The notes beneath the pieces were generated by a model. That model worked only from the letters and a program-made list of their open reading frames with translations, searched no databases and had not been told where the DNA came from. The position numbers were made by a program, and so were the translations under genes. Shown in pieces: positions 23,801 to 36,070 of a DNA stretch of 64,000 nucleotides. This DNA comes from Taxillus chinensis (lineage: Eukaryota; Streptophyta; Magnoliopsida; Santalales; Loranthaceae), in the NCBI GenBank assembly GCA_023512835.1, contig CM042092.1:2567293-2631292 (forward strand), in the 5' to 3' direction. Each line of letters begins with the position of its first letter. The first letter of the stretch is position 1.

Positions 23801-25181
23801 TATTGGATTTAATCTGAAATTTGACAATTGCAAATCAAATCCTATAAGAATTAGATTAGAAGTATCACTATGTTATTTATTAATGAATTGCAAAAATTGC
23901 AAATCTTGGATCACTTCCAAGATCCTCAAAAAGGTGTGTGCAAAAAAAATTGAGTGTTTCCCAAGGAGCAACTAAGTTCAGAATATATAACCTTGATCCA
24001 AATCAAGCGAATGTAAGGAACAACCAAAAGACTCACTACATAACTGAGAAGTTAAAAAGTAACTCAAAGTCTCGGTATAAAGCAAAGACTCAATATAACC
24101 AATAAATCACTCAGTATAACTAAATTTCTTGTCTGGAAGTTTTACTAGCTTAGTTTAAACCAAGATGGATATCTTAAAGAATTGGTATAAGGACAGAAGA
24201 CTCAGTCTAAGAGCAAAAGGCTCGATGAAAGGATAAAAGACTTAATTTAAGGACAAAATGCTCGTTTAACAAGTCTCTTCTCTGACATTCATTAAGTCTC
24301 AGTTTAACGTAAGTCTCGGTTTATTAAAGCTACGCATCCAATGTTTGTCATGTTTTGGATATTCTCAAAAGATTTTGTATAAGCTTTTGTTTCGGATATT
24401 CTCAAAGATTTTGTATAAGCCTTTGTTTCGAATATTCTCAGCAAAGATCCGGTATAAGCCTTAAAGGCCCGATCTAGCAAAGTCTTGGTCTAAACTCACA
24501 TGCTCAAAATAACTTCACAGGCACGGAGATGACTCTCAAAGCCTAAGTATAAGCAAGACACATGCTTACATGTGGACTACTTGGATTGGTTGTTTGGCAC
24601 AAACATCAATGCAAATGTTGGAATAGTGTTTTAAGCTTTATTTACTTTCTAACTTGCCTCTAGCCATACAACTCATCCTAATTTCTCGAGCTATGGGAAA
24701 TAAATAATGGGGATATTGATGGAAATATGGGATTTAAGACATTCTTTAAGTAGCCCTCGAGCTCTGAGTGCACTTTCCAAAAAGAAAATATTCTTTATGC
24801 AACTCAACCAGGACAGACATACCAAGTTCCAAGATAATACTAAAGATCAAACCGTCCACGTATATAAATAGGCAGATTATAATGTAGAAAGAGTATGCTT
24901 GAATGTTTTTACACCCGTGTTTGAACTTAAAATATTTTATGTAATTGTGTGAATTTGTATACAATATAGACTAGAACCAAAGTGACTACTATAAACAACA
25001 AAGATCTACTTTTGTATTGTTGCAATTATTTTTGATAATAAACAAAATACTTTCACTAGTTTTGATTGTTTTCCACATATTTTATACATTGCAATCAGTA
25101 ACTAGCTGCCCAGAAAGCTGAAGAAGAATTTTTAAAGAGTCCTATTCACCCCCCCCCCCCCCAGGCTCTTCGGGACCAACA
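23801..25181 (+). repeat. Solo LTR related in its ends to the one at 381-1607, 1381 bp
   Basis: It starts TATTGGATTTAATCTGAAAT (TG mutated to TA) and ends CTATTCACCC...GGGACCAACA with a long C tract. The flanks are GGTTC (23796-23800) and AGTTC (25182-25186), a 4/5 target duplication. A TATA box TATATAAATA lies at 24861-24870. The U3 part (about 24020-24500) has degenerate repeats of the AAGACTCAGTATAAC / GGTATAAGC type. No coding region was found. The ends match the first solo LTR, so the same copia lineage (SIRE/Maximus-like) is inferred. Confidence 0.65.
24861..24870 (+). promoter_or_regulatory. TATA box of the second solo LTR
   Basis: TATATAAATA lies about 320 bp before the LTR end, a position consistent with a U3 promoter. 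Confidence 0.45.
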
Positions 25182-26189
25182 AGTTCAATAAGGAACAACA
25201 TGATGTCGTAAGTCCAGTAAAGGATGAACATCCTAAAGTCTAGTAAAGAATAGTCGCCTAGTAAAGGGCAATAATGTAGTAAAGCATAATGGCCACGATA
25301 AAGCATGAATGTGAATTCTTCTGATATAATCTATAAAATGTTATGTGTTAATGTAATGTGTTGTGATATGAATTATGATAATGATGATGTGAGTTGTAAT
25401 GTGGTATGACTTATGATATTGTGATGTGATGATAAGTTATGAGGTGATGATGATATGATTTATGATTGTATATGTTAAATGTTTGTTGAGCATGAATAGG
25501 TCATTAGACTTGCACATATACACTTTGCATGTAGTATTAAGTAAGGTTAACCTTAAAATAAGATGTGGATTGATAACCATCTATGGAGCGTTCAAGCTCA
25601 CAACTATATTATCAATAAGAAAAAGTTAGCAAAACGAATCACAATTGGATTGATAATCGAACTGATGTGGTGCAATCAAAACCATTATATGCTTTTTTTA
25701 AAATATATCATATGACTGAAATTGCGCCATATCAATCCAGTTATAATTCTTCCGATTGAATATCAATGCTCCTACATTATTGATCATTTTGTAGGTTTTA
25801 AAAGATGTTAGAGAAATTCCAGAAGATTAGCTGGCCTTGACCTTTACATTTACAGTAATTTCCTTTGGAGTGTTGAATGTTATAAGAAACATATATTATA
25901 TTTGTTTAGTCTTGATTTCTTGAATATGGGTTCATGGACCCTGTAAATAGTTAATTAACATTGATGCATATATATATATATATATATATATAGGTTTATT
26001 TTACATATCTTGTGATTGTTTGTTGTTATTGGGATTGTACAGTCATACCCCTGTTGTGTGATTGTACTGTGCGACTTGAGATAACACTTACTAGATAACA
26101 AGACAAAACCGATTAATACCCTATTAGAACTATATTTTCAAAATAAATACATTAATTTCTCGAAGTACAAATGATAATTGAAGATAAAT
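25182..26189. other. AT-rich DNA, nothing coding recognised
   Basis: Contains ATGATG-rich stretches (25330-25480) and a (TA)n run at 25968-25992. No gene or repeat end was assigned. Confidence 0.35.
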
Positions 26190-26690
26190 GGATAATGTTC
26201 CATATCAAATGCCATTAGAGCCCTAATGTATGTTATGGTGTGTACATGACTTGACATTTCACAAGCTGTCAACATGGTGAGTTAGTATATCCACAATCCG
26301 AAAAAAGGCCATTAGTGGATCCTATGATATATTCAAAGTACGATGGATATTGGCCTAAAGTTTCAGAAAGACAAAATGATGGTTAGTCGTCTAGTTGGAT
26401 ATGTCGATTCTGATTTTATTAATAATCACAATAGGTGTCAATCAACTATTAATTACATGTTTACTATGTCAAGTGATGGTAAGTTAGATATCAATGCTTC
26501 AGTCAACTGTTGCTTTGTTTATTATAGTGGCATAGTATATGATGATTACAGAAGATTTCAAATAATCAATTTGGCTTCATTGGTCAAAACTTGGGAATTA
26601 TTCATAAGCACAATGAAGTTCATTGCGACAGTCAGAATGCCATTTGTTTAACAAAAGAACCAATTTCATTACTCCCACACAAGGTGTATC
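26190..26690 (+). pseudogene. Ty1/copia RNase H fragment (Tnt1/Tork-like)
   Basis: The plus-strand sequence shows the copia RNase H region in broken frames: VPYQMP near 26195, then within the open stretch 26343-26651 the SRLVGYVDSDF block and a degraded CQSTINYMFT block, followed by CDSQNAICLTKEPI at about 26630-26670. The usual order matches Tnt1/Tork-type copia pol. The catalytic region is degraded and RT and integrase are absent. It is abutted at about 26698 by the truncated LTR of a gypsy element. Confidence 0.72.
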
Positions 26691-27124
26691 GATGTCTTGT
26701 TCCATTTTATTTTGGTATTTTATTATAGTTTTTTAATTCTATTTGGTTTCCAATTCCTAGATGCTAGTTTGCTTATAAATAGGTATTGTATTTGAACACA
26801 GTCAGATTATTGACTATTGGCAATTATAAACTCTCATATTAGAGGTTTATACTTATTTTTGGCCTTTTCAGTTTATTACTTGAATTACTTGGGCTAGAGT
26901 TTAGGTATTCAGGTATATTTCCCTAGATTGTTGTTGGATCCTAGTCAAGGTCGTCAACAACAAGAATATTAACCGTCTGTAGATTGTTCCTTGGAGCATT
27001 CTGCTACAAAGCTTTCGGTGATAATGTTGGAAATAGATTATTCTCAAGAGATAACTAACCAAAATATTAACTGTCTTCTCATTGCCAGCAAAGGCAAGGA
27101 ACTAGCCAAAGGTAGGCGAACTCA

Positions 27125-28090
27125 TGGAGACGATCGCAGATCATGATGATCTGCGCATGAGGCTGATGATACATCAGGAGCCGAAGACATACCCTACCAT
27201 AACTGTCCTAGGCATAGTGGTCATGTGGAGCATGGACCAGTGGTTGTCGAGCAATGGTTGTGGGATGATCTAGTCAGAGAGAGATCGATGACGGCTTTGA
27301 AACTGATAAGATGTTCGATAGAGCAAATCATAGATGGAGACCAAACTATGATCAACAAAAGGGCCAGAGGCATGTTACTAATGATTCATACGAGGATAGA
27401 TGCTGTGATTGGGGTCCAAGATCGAGTTCCTACACTTTAAAGTGGCTGGACAAAGCAGCTCACTACTTTCAAGTTTTTGAGGTATCCAGAGATGATCAAG
27501 TTGAAGTGGCCTATATGTATTTGAATGCGAAGGCCAACAACTGGTGGCGTTGGATTAAGGCTCAGTATGAACAGGACGGGCATCAATTGGGATGGTGAGC
27601 ATTCGAGTAAGAGTTCCTAATCCAATGGGGGACCCTCTCCAGTTGTAAATCATCATGGGCAACTGGCCAAACAGAAGCATGACAGCAAGGTTGCTAACTA
27701 TGTAGAGAAGTTTTGACCACTCCAAATTCTTGTTTAAGGTTGGTCCGAAGAATCTTTGCTAGGTACCTTTATCGAAGGGCTAAAGCCATGGATAGCATGA
27801 GAACTGAAGTTGAAGCAACCTCAAGGGCTAACTAAGGCCATGAGGATGGCAAAAGTCTTAGAGGGGAGTTATCTTAGTGAAAAGAAGCTTACTAAAGAGG
27901 ATTCCGGAGACACTAGTGTCAAACTAGAACAAGTGGAAGACTCAAGCAGCAAACGCATCCAACAACAATGGATCCAAGAGGGATAACAAGGAAAGTCAAA
28001 TACTTTCATATGAAGAGGTTAATGAGAGATCTAAAAAGGGTCTCTGCTTCAAATGCAGTGAGGAGTGCGACAAGGGACATCGGTGTCGCA
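27125..28090 (+). pseudogene. Gypsy gag with zinc knuckle, broken
   Basis: The open stretch 27311-27598 contains the retrotransposon gag core (LKWLDKAAHYFQVFEV, then KANNWWRWIKAQYEQ). Further down, after stops and frameshifts, a zinc knuckle of the CFKC...GHRC type is seen at about 28040-28092. Gag packages the element RNA. Several disruptions make it non-functional as it stands. Confidence 0.68.
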
Positions 28091-28104
28091 CTAGAAAGGT
28101 ATTT

Positions 28105-28665
28105 TTGATCCATGACTCTAGCTCAATCGATAAAGACAACATCAGTGATGGTACTGAATTGAGATTGGCTGAAATTGAAGAAGATACTTGCGATACTGAG
28201 TTATCTCTTGATGCCATGATAGGGGAATCAAAGCCAGCCACGATGAGGCTCATGGCATGGATTGAAACTTTTGAAGTTTTGTTGCTTATAGATTCTGGTT
28301 CTACCATCAATTTCATTAACACTGATATCATAGAGAAGATTAGACTAGAAGGTTTTGCCCTAAAACCTTTTGTGGTGAGGGTGGCTAGCGAAGAAAAATT
28401 ACAGTGCGAGAAAATAGTTCAAAATGCAAAGATAAATTCCCAATGAGTCAGGATCACTACTAATTTTCATGTGTTGCCTATAGTGGGACTTGATGTGGTT
28501 CTTGGTACTGCTTGGTTAAAAGGTATTGGTAAGGTCGTTACTAATTATCGAGCCATGATAATGGATTTCAAGTTTGATGGAAGAAAAAGAACTTGGACAG
28601 TTTTGCCACTTAAGGAGGAACACCAATGCGATGCTCAAAAAGGCAAGGAACCTTGTGGCGCTTAG
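28105..28665 (+). pseudogene. Gypsy retroviral-type aspartic protease, broken by a stop
   Basis: The open stretch 28105-28446 includes LLLIDSGSTINFINTDI, which retains the catalytic DSG triad. After a stop at 28444, 28471-28665 continues with LPIVGLDVVLGTAWLKGIGK, the second half of the same protease fold. Two halves separated by one stop suggest fairly recent decay. Confidence 0.72.
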
Positions 28666-29200
28666 TGCTTCGTAGTGATAGTTGATGGAGATTAGTAAGA
28701 AGCTTCTTAGAGTAATTTTGTCAAGTTAGGGGAGCACTATCCAAAACTTTTCCTTGAGGACAAGGGTGTTTTTGAAAAAAGAGAGAATAATGAGAACTGT
28801 CTGTGACATGTGATGTGTACATCACTTCGTGCATGTATCGTATTGCGTAAGATATCTTCTACCGTTAGGACTCTTCTTATATTTACGTTTTTTGTCTATT
28901 AGAAGTCTTTTCTTTTTATTATTTTTCTTTATTTAATTAGTATTAAGATATTTTGGTATTTTATTATAATTTACTAATTCTATTTGGTTTTCAATTCTTA
29001 GATGTTAGTTTGTATATAAATAGGTCTTGTATTTGGACACATTTATCATATTATTGGCTATTGATAATTATAAACTCTCATATTAGAAATTTATATTTAT
29101 TTTTGGCTTTTTAAGTTTATTGGACTAATTGAACCGATATTGCCAATAAGAGTTTGGATATTCATATCAAATCACTTCTTTTAGATTGTTGTTGGATCAA

Positions 29201-31530
29201 AATTAAATCAAGTCACCCCAAATTGAGATATGTAATCTGATAATTTAACACACATATATAGTCGTTTTTATAAAAAGCAAAATAAGAATCTCTGGTAAAT
29301 AAAATAGGTGGCTGAGATTTTAACACGTACAGCAGTACGGTAGAAAATAAGCTTGTCAATAATAAATAATAATTCGACATTTTTACACATCGTTTTGTTT
29401 CAAATAATTAAATTCGATCACGTGTCTAAAACTAGAAGCGAAAATGAATTTGACGAACTATATTGGCCATGCAGATGCACCCGGCCAGTACTCCCAGCAG
29501 AGCCGATGGATCCTACTTAATAACGCTCCCGTGCGTGAGGCTAACGCAGAGCCAAAGCGTGCCGTGCGGTAGTAATGGATTAGCAGCATTGCTGTCATGC
29601 CTTGTTGTTATGGGCCAACTGGGTTGACTTCGTTGGCTGCTTCGCCTGACATGATGAGACCACCATAGAAAAAGATTTTCATCCCAAAGACCAGGTCGGA
29701 GTGAGATAAGATCGAGACGTACCGTTGGAACCCAAAAAACATGGATTTCATTTGTTATACGTACGCATTTTTGTGCGCATTGAAAAAAATATCATAAAAT
29801 GGTGTACGTCTATTCTTGTGCATCAGGACGTACACCCCCAATTGACGCCCACTCGCATTGATACATACATTGTCGTATATACTTTAAAACTCAGTCGTTG
29901 TAATCGAACTTTAATGTGTACCGTACCTCCAATTTAATATAATCATATTTCACAGTGTTTTAATGTAATAAATTAATTATACTCGATACCTTTTAAACGT
30001 TTTAAGTTTGTTTACGTTATCGAATCGATCCAGTAAATTTTATTGCGACATGTGTTAACGATATATACAGATGATGGTAAATTCAATATTCTAAAAAAAT
30101 GTGTAAAATACGGCTTGTGATGTTGGAATATGTTTATTTTTTTAAAAAAGGTTAATTTAATTGAACTTGAAAATATCTAGTATAATTGATTTAAATAAAT
30201 CAAATAATTATTATATATACCAAAATTAAGAAACAAGGCTATCAGGTGTATAATTTCTGAAACTAAAAGAATAGTCAGAGTATATTTTATCAAACTTGAA
30301 ATGCCAAGTATATATATATATATATATATATGGTTTTTCTCTTTATGGCGCCATTTGTTTTGTGGAATATAAGTTGTCGGGCTATTCTTATTTTTTCAAG
30401 AAAGTAGTCATTAATGTTTCATTAATGTTTTTTACTTAAACTATTTTACTTTATGTATTCGAAGATATAGTTAATTTTGAGATCATTTGGTAGCACATAC
30501 ATAACTACACGCAATTAATACAGCCTATAAAAAAACTATCACAATAGTATAAAAATCGCTTTCACGTGACAAGATAGACACGACAAGGATATATTGTTCT
30601 ATATTAGGAGATCGTTATCTCCGGTCCTTTGCATTTGCATGGAAGCATCCATTTCAAGCACGTAGATATTTGTGAGTGGAGATGGCATGTGTGGACTACT
30701 TCGCACCCACTTTTAACTTTGTACGGCAATTGGATTGTTCACAGCCGTTTTATGGCATACTATAAAATTATTATTAAATAGGAACTTTTATTTACAAATT
30801 AATATATATATATATATATAAGTTAAATGTAAATTTTATACAAGTATAATTTAATCTTAAAATTAAATTTATTTAAAATATGTGCTTGATTTTGATAGTT
30901 AAAATTATAATTTATTTGATTTCGAATGATTTGATAAAATACTTCTTTTTCTTTATATTTTCGAAACAAAATTTTGCTTAAAAAACCAATTCAAACACAT
31001 AAAACTATATTTTGACCAAAAAAAAAATCAAACACATACTAACCTAATTTACCTCAAATTTGTACGAAATCTAGAAATTTAGGTTTATATCCACTTTTTT
31101 ATTTTTATAATCCCATTATTATGGTATATATATATATACATGCAAGTAGATTTTTTTGGAAATTTGGGAAAAAACAACACAACAGCAACAACAACAAAGA
31201 ACTTGGAAATCCATATTTAGTTTTGTTGTTCGGAATGTCTAACCTAACCCAAAGAGCATAGCCGGCCTTAGACAAGTGAAGCATGTAACTTAATTTTGGT
31301 CTAAAATAAAGGCTTTCAATCAACTGTTTCACTGCTTCCATAGTTTCTTTTATTTCTAATGATTTAGCATCTTTTTTAGATTGTAGAAGAAGATGAATCA
31401 TATTTTTTAAAATATTTTATTTTACTTATTAATGAATACAATGAATTTTATGAGGTATTATGTTATGTAGCCTACTTTTATTATTATTATTATTTATAAT
31501 TTATAATTTTGATAATTATATGTCATCACT
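29201..31530. other. AT-rich intergenic DNA with (TA)n runs
   Basis: Mostly AT-rich. (TA)n runs lie at 30309-30331 and about 30804-30820. The block 29440-29700 is more balanced and may be unique sequence, but no ORF with family features was found. Confidence 0.4.
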
Positions 31531-32810
31531 AGATTTTGTTCGGAAAGAAAACCGTTTTTGAAATGCGGTTTTTCCCAACCTTCATTCAAATGGTGATGAA
31601 AAATTAAAATCGCCACTAATCGTTTTTGGGGGTGTGATTAGTCACATAAAAGGAGATTAATCTATGCCACTAGGGATAGGCTCAGGAGTTGGTTATGCAT
31701 CGGGAAAAATTAGCACCTTCATGACGCTCTTTCAGTACATATCTTAAGAGTTAGAGGTTTCTAACTTGTTTTAACTATTTGCTCAAATTTGACTAATCTA
31801 GAGGTGATGTTGAATTTGCTTACGACCTAATATCTTACTCTTTTTATTTTTATAAGTGTTTGTTGAAGTTAAAATTAAGTTCAATTTATCCTAACTCACT
31901 AAAGGAAAATCCTAATGCCTTCGTTTTTTTTTGTTAACATTCAAAATTAAACTTAAGTTATCTAAAAGTCTAAAGAAAAATGAATGATCTTATTTCTAAG
32001 TTAAAGGCTAATTTTATTTATTTATTTTTAAACTAAATACTTCAACAATACTATGGGTAAAAAGAAATAGTAAACGAAAAGAAAAAAGGTTAGGAAATAC
32101 TAAAGAAAACCAAATGACAGATGATAAAAAATATTTTTTGTTTGCAATTGTTTAGAAAACTTTTTTTTGTTTGGAAATTTTTGTTTGTTTGTTTTTTTGG
32201 AAAACTTTTTTTGTTTGTTTAGAAAACACACTTTTTTGTTTGAGAGAGAGAGAAAAACAGAGGAGACACATCCAACATGTAACATAAATGCACACATTTT
32301 TTTAGCTAAGACACACTCCAAACACAACAAACATACCCATTCACAACTTTTATCACCAAGTGCATGCTCAACCCATGAAAGACAGAGGAGACACATCCAG
32401 CATGTAGACCCCAAAAACCACATATGGCGTGTAGTATTTTGGTTTTAATAAAACTAGTGAAAATTTAGAATGAAAAGAAGAGAAAGACAGTGCAAACAGC
32501 TCAGTGAACAAAGTCCATGATAGCAGAAACACCCATGATCCAATCAGCATCATTTATGTAGAACCAGTTCACACGATAAACCAACAGAGTGAATGAGGCT
32601 CAAGGGATATTAAAACATACAAAAGCAGATTAAATGAAAACCAAGGAACTCTCTTTTTCTTTGAAAAACATGGATCTCGGGTCATAAATAGTGAAGACAA
32701 GTATATTCCTACCCCTTTATTTTTATTATTTAAGAACAAGCAAGTAAACCGAGTCATGAAATAAACAGGGGACACATGTAAAACCCATAAAATTTTTAGC
32801 TATTTAAGTT
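31531..32810. repeat. Unclassified dispersed-repeat-like DNA
   Basis: The opening (about 31550-31740, including CGCCACTAATCGTTTTTGGG and GTTATGCATCGGG) resembles a widespread plant repeat near gypsy Tat/Ogre-type sequences; this is recollection, not proof. A 22-bp word GAGGAGACACATCCARCATGTA occurs at 32260-32281 and again at 32385-32406. No protein domain was recognised. Confidence 0.3.
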
Positions 32811-33068
32811 CTTCCTTAAAGAGTAATAATAATAATAAAATAATAATAATGTCATTGTTAACAATAGTTAGAAAGGATATTTTAGATATTATCACGATAA
32901 AAATAAGTATCCAATATAGTTATTCAAATAGCATGTGACTAGTAAGTAGCCGTTAAAATAGTAACTAGCCATTATAAATAGTATCTGTTTGGACTTCCAT
33001 AAATAGGTATGAGTATGAGATTTTATTTATAAGAGAGTATAGAAGTAAGAAGAAGAATAATAAGAGTT

Positions 33069-33428
33069 ATGACATCAAGTTCTCAAGTACCGTCATCCGA
33101 GAATAGTGTACGAGATGAAGATCGGCGAGCAATACAACTTGAAGTTACAAAGCTATGCTTTGCTGTAGATGAGCTAAATGCTCGTGTCCAATGGCTGCAA
33201 TATAATGCGACGAGACACAGGGAGAAGTTTGAGGTTATTCGTGCGACAACCACGACAATGTTAGCTGAAGGGTTGTGCAGCTCTACTGCCGAAGCACAAC
33301 ACGTCCTACGCACATACGCTAATACAATTCAAGAAATTTTACGAAAGTCATGGAATATGATATTAATGTTTATATTTAGATTTATAATATTTTATGCTAT
33401 AATGTTATCTTACTTTATTGTTTATTGA
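33069..33428 (+). CDS. Unrecognised 119-codon ORF with a hydrophobic C-terminus
   Basis: The ORF begins MTSSSQVPSSENSVRDEDRR. Its first 95 residues are hydrophilic and charged, with a helix-like stretch (VTKLCFAVDELNARVQWLQ). The last 25 residues are almost entirely hydrophobic but lie where the DNA becomes very AT-rich, so they may be read-through. CATAAATAGG at about 33001-33010 is TATA-like and lies 60 bp upstream. No family is recognised. It could be a small host gene, a fragment, or the ORF of a short non-autonomous element. Confidence 0.3.
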   Translation: MTSSSQVPSSENSVRDEDRRAIQLEVTKLCFAVDELNARVQWLQYNATRHREKFEVIRATTTTMLAEGLCSSTAEAQHVLRTYANTIQEILRKSWNMILMFIFRFIIFYAIMLSYFIVY

Positions 33429-34405
33429 TTATGCAATTATATTATTTTATCCGCGTTAATATTAAATATGTTATAAAAATAAAATAATTTCTTATACGTC
33501 ATAAAAAGTTTAGATGCTATATATTATGTCATTTAGTTTCTTAAACCAAATTACTATGGGTAAGTAAGTATTACAAGCCTTAACTTTACTAAAAGTATAA
33601 AACATAGGTAAGGCCCAAAAATTTGAATGAGGCAGATTTTGGAGGTCCCATTCAAAAGTCCATAACTTGAATTATACAGATCCAATTGACATTAAACCAA
33701 AGCCCATTTGTTCACTTATGACTTAGCTAAAACGAGTCGAAATTTCAGAATTTAATATGAATCCAATCAATTCCAGAAGTTAAAATACTACACATAGGTT
33801 CAGTGTGAACGGGTAAACATTTTAGTATAACTTTAAAATTCAATAACTTTTGTTATACATATGTAACAATTATAAAATTGATGCTCATTTGTAGATATTT
33901 GAGTCAGTAATGCAATATAATTGACCGTTTGTCAAAAACTTTAAAATTTAAAATGTTATAATTGAATTAGTAGGGAGTACACCAATGTGGACTTTTGATG
34001 CCAAAGGAACCTTCTAGGTTGAAAAGTTTTAAAACATTTTTAAAATGGTAGGAAGAGATACCCACGTTTTAAGAAAGGATAATAAGAGGAAAATAAAGTA
34101 TTATATATATTTTACAAAATTTAATTTAATGCCAAAGTCAAATTCATACACTACTTTCACACTACACACCTACCACCATCCTTGCTTATATAATGAGTGT
34201 CTTGCCTCTCCTCTTAATGCACAAATCCCTCAAACCACACCACGAAATTTCCTTTAAAAACACTCCCTTAAGCCCTCTTAACACCCCAAATACTCTACTC
34301 AAACCCTCTTTTCTTTTTGGAACTTACCGAGCGTCGAAGTTCTACGAAAGGTAATACTCAAGATTTTGAAAATTTGAAATTACTCTTATTTATTATGTAG
34401 ATCTA

Positions 34406-34530
34406 TATGGTTGGTTTTACCACCTCATATATACTATATTCATGGTTGGTTTTACCACCTTACATATGTTATTTATATGATTGGTTGTATCACCTCGTAT
34501 ATACATACATGGTTGGCCTTGCTACCTCAT
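34406..34530 (+). repeat. Four-copy tandem repeat, about 40-bp unit, inside the LTR
   Basis: Units share GGTTGGTTTTACCACCTCAT or close variants followed by ATAT-rich spacers; the fourth copy is the most diverged. Confidence 0.75.
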
Positions 34531-34688
34531 ATATATTTATATATACATGTGTAATTATTTTAAATTATAGTATTTTATTATAGAATTTTTATTATATAGT
34601 TAAAGTAAAAATATGAGAATATTGATTTAATGTTTCTTTTATTTTTACGATTCTAGATAGCGGAGGATCGTAAGGAACAGCTTCGATA

Positions 34689-34955
34689 ATGAATTCCCCC
34701 GACAATCGCCCTTCTTCTTCTGCAACCCCAATTGTTAATGCTTTAACCTCACAGTTATCCCCATCCTTATCTCCTCTAGATCTTCCCTTTAGACCCATGT
34801 CTAATATCCCCTCATGGTTAAGGTGGAAGACACGTAGGAAAAATAAGCTTATCGAACGTCTTTTCCGTTCACCCAATACAAAGAGTAAATCTTATTCAAA
34901 AACTCTCAAAGCATATAACATAGTTAGTGCACAACTTAAGTCTTACGATGCATAG
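34689..34955 (+). CDS. 88-codon ORF inside the solo LTR, unknown
   Basis: The ORF starts MNSPDNRPSSSATPIVNA. It is serine/proline-rich at first, then basic (WKTRRKNKLIERLF), with a balanced base composition against an AT-rich surround. It lies downstream of the putative LTR promoter, so it would be in R/U5. No family is recognised; it may be a chance ORF. Confidence 0.25.
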   Translation: MNSPDNRPSSSATPIVNALTSQLSPSLSPLDLPFRPMSNIPSWLRWKTRRKNKLIERLFRSPNTKSKSYSKTLKAYNIVSAQLKSYDA

Positions 34956-36070
34956 GATCAAAATAGGAGACGGAATAGCAATAAAAGTGGGAACCCAAAT
35001 TAATATTCAACCCCACAAGCACAGTATGCCTATTAAAAGATGTAAGTTAAAGTATGATATATATATATATAAGGAGATATGTGTGATATTGAACTTTTCA
35101 AGCATTAATGCTAATTTAGTGTTTTGATATTTTTAAGGTTTAGAACGCGGATAACGACAAGCGATTGTAAGGGTTTTTTTTCTTTTCTTTTCTCTCTTTT
35201 CTCTTCCTCTTTATGTTGTTTTATTTGGAATTATTATTGTAAGAGTTTTATGTTTCTTATTCTTCTATTTCCAATTTATTGTTGAAAACATTAGTCTCTT
35301 TTAATCTCTCTCTTGATAATCTATGCTATTGATTGGGGTAGATAACCATTTTGATATTCGTGGTTATCCTTGTTAACCTTGAATGTTTTATTGGAATTCT
35401 ATGATATGACTCATGTTATGTATGTTAAAGTTGTTATAACCTCTTATGTTTGGACAAAGTAAGTTTATGATGGGTGGTTCCAAAAAGACCTCCAATGCAT
35501 TGGGTAAAGAACATCACTGGAGAGTGTTAATCCAGCTGATAATATGTTATGTTATGATATGGTATCTGGGTAGTTAACCTGGATCATGATGTTATGATAC
35601 GATGTCCAAACATAATCTTCCATGTTATGATTTCCTTGTGAAATATTGATCATGTATGCAAATGTTATATGGTATTTCCTATGTTCGATATCTTCATGAT
35701 TTTCCTTACCCACTTATGTTTACCCTTACTGGGCTATTTGAGCTCACCCTTTTTATGATTTCTTTTCCAACCCTAGGTAATTAAGGGATGGAGAAACTAG
35801 GATAAGGAGTCGAGAAGTGCTTGGAAATAAAGTTGTGTGAAATTTTAAAGATTTATTAAGTTGTTTGCTCGTGTGCTTTGTTATGTAATAATGAGTTATG
35901 GACACTTAGTCTCTAAACCCCTAAACTTTAAAGATCTTGGATTGAAATTTATAATAATGAACGGTTTGTTTGATTAAATAAGTAATAGTTTGAAATTGAT
36001 ATCAAACTTGTATTTTTTTAATTTCCACTAACGCACCCGGTTTGGAGGTTTCAAATTTGGGGGCGTTACA

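Larger units (their letters stand above)
26698..29200 (+). mobile_element. Gag-protease-only LTR retrotransposon remnant (gypsy-type)
   Basis: Direct repeats flank the unit: about 26698-26950 (left, 5'-truncated) and about 28795-29190 (right). They share long blocks around TTGGTATTTTATTATA, the TATAAATAGGT box and TAAACTCTCATATTAGA. Between them lie gypsy gag and protease but no RT, RNase H or integrase. Only about 130 bp separates the protease end from a purine-rich tract (about 28775-28790) just before the right LTR. The left end is fused to a copia RNase H scrap. Target duplications could not be identified. Confidence 0.65.
33607..36070 (+). repeat. Solo LTR of a gypsy-type element, 2464 bp
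   Basis: It begins GGTAAGGCCCAAAAATTTG (TG mutated) and ends TTTGGGGGCGTTACA, the terminus style of large plant gypsy LTRs. The flanks are ACATA (33602-33606) and ACACA (36071-36075), a 4/5 target duplication. A TATATAAT box lies at about 34197-34204. A tandem of four roughly 40-bp units built on ATGGTTGGTTTTACCACCTC spans about 34406-34530. An 88-codon ORF lies inside (34689-34955). Confidence 0.62.

Noticed and set aside
25560..25800. Possible MITE with inverted CAATCCA-type arms
   Set aside because: The arms match only loosely and no target duplication was found.
31105..31401. 98-codon minus-strand ORF as a gene
   Set aside because: The leucine/isoleucine-rich C-terminus comes from AT-rich and TTG-repeat DNA and there is no recognisable domain.
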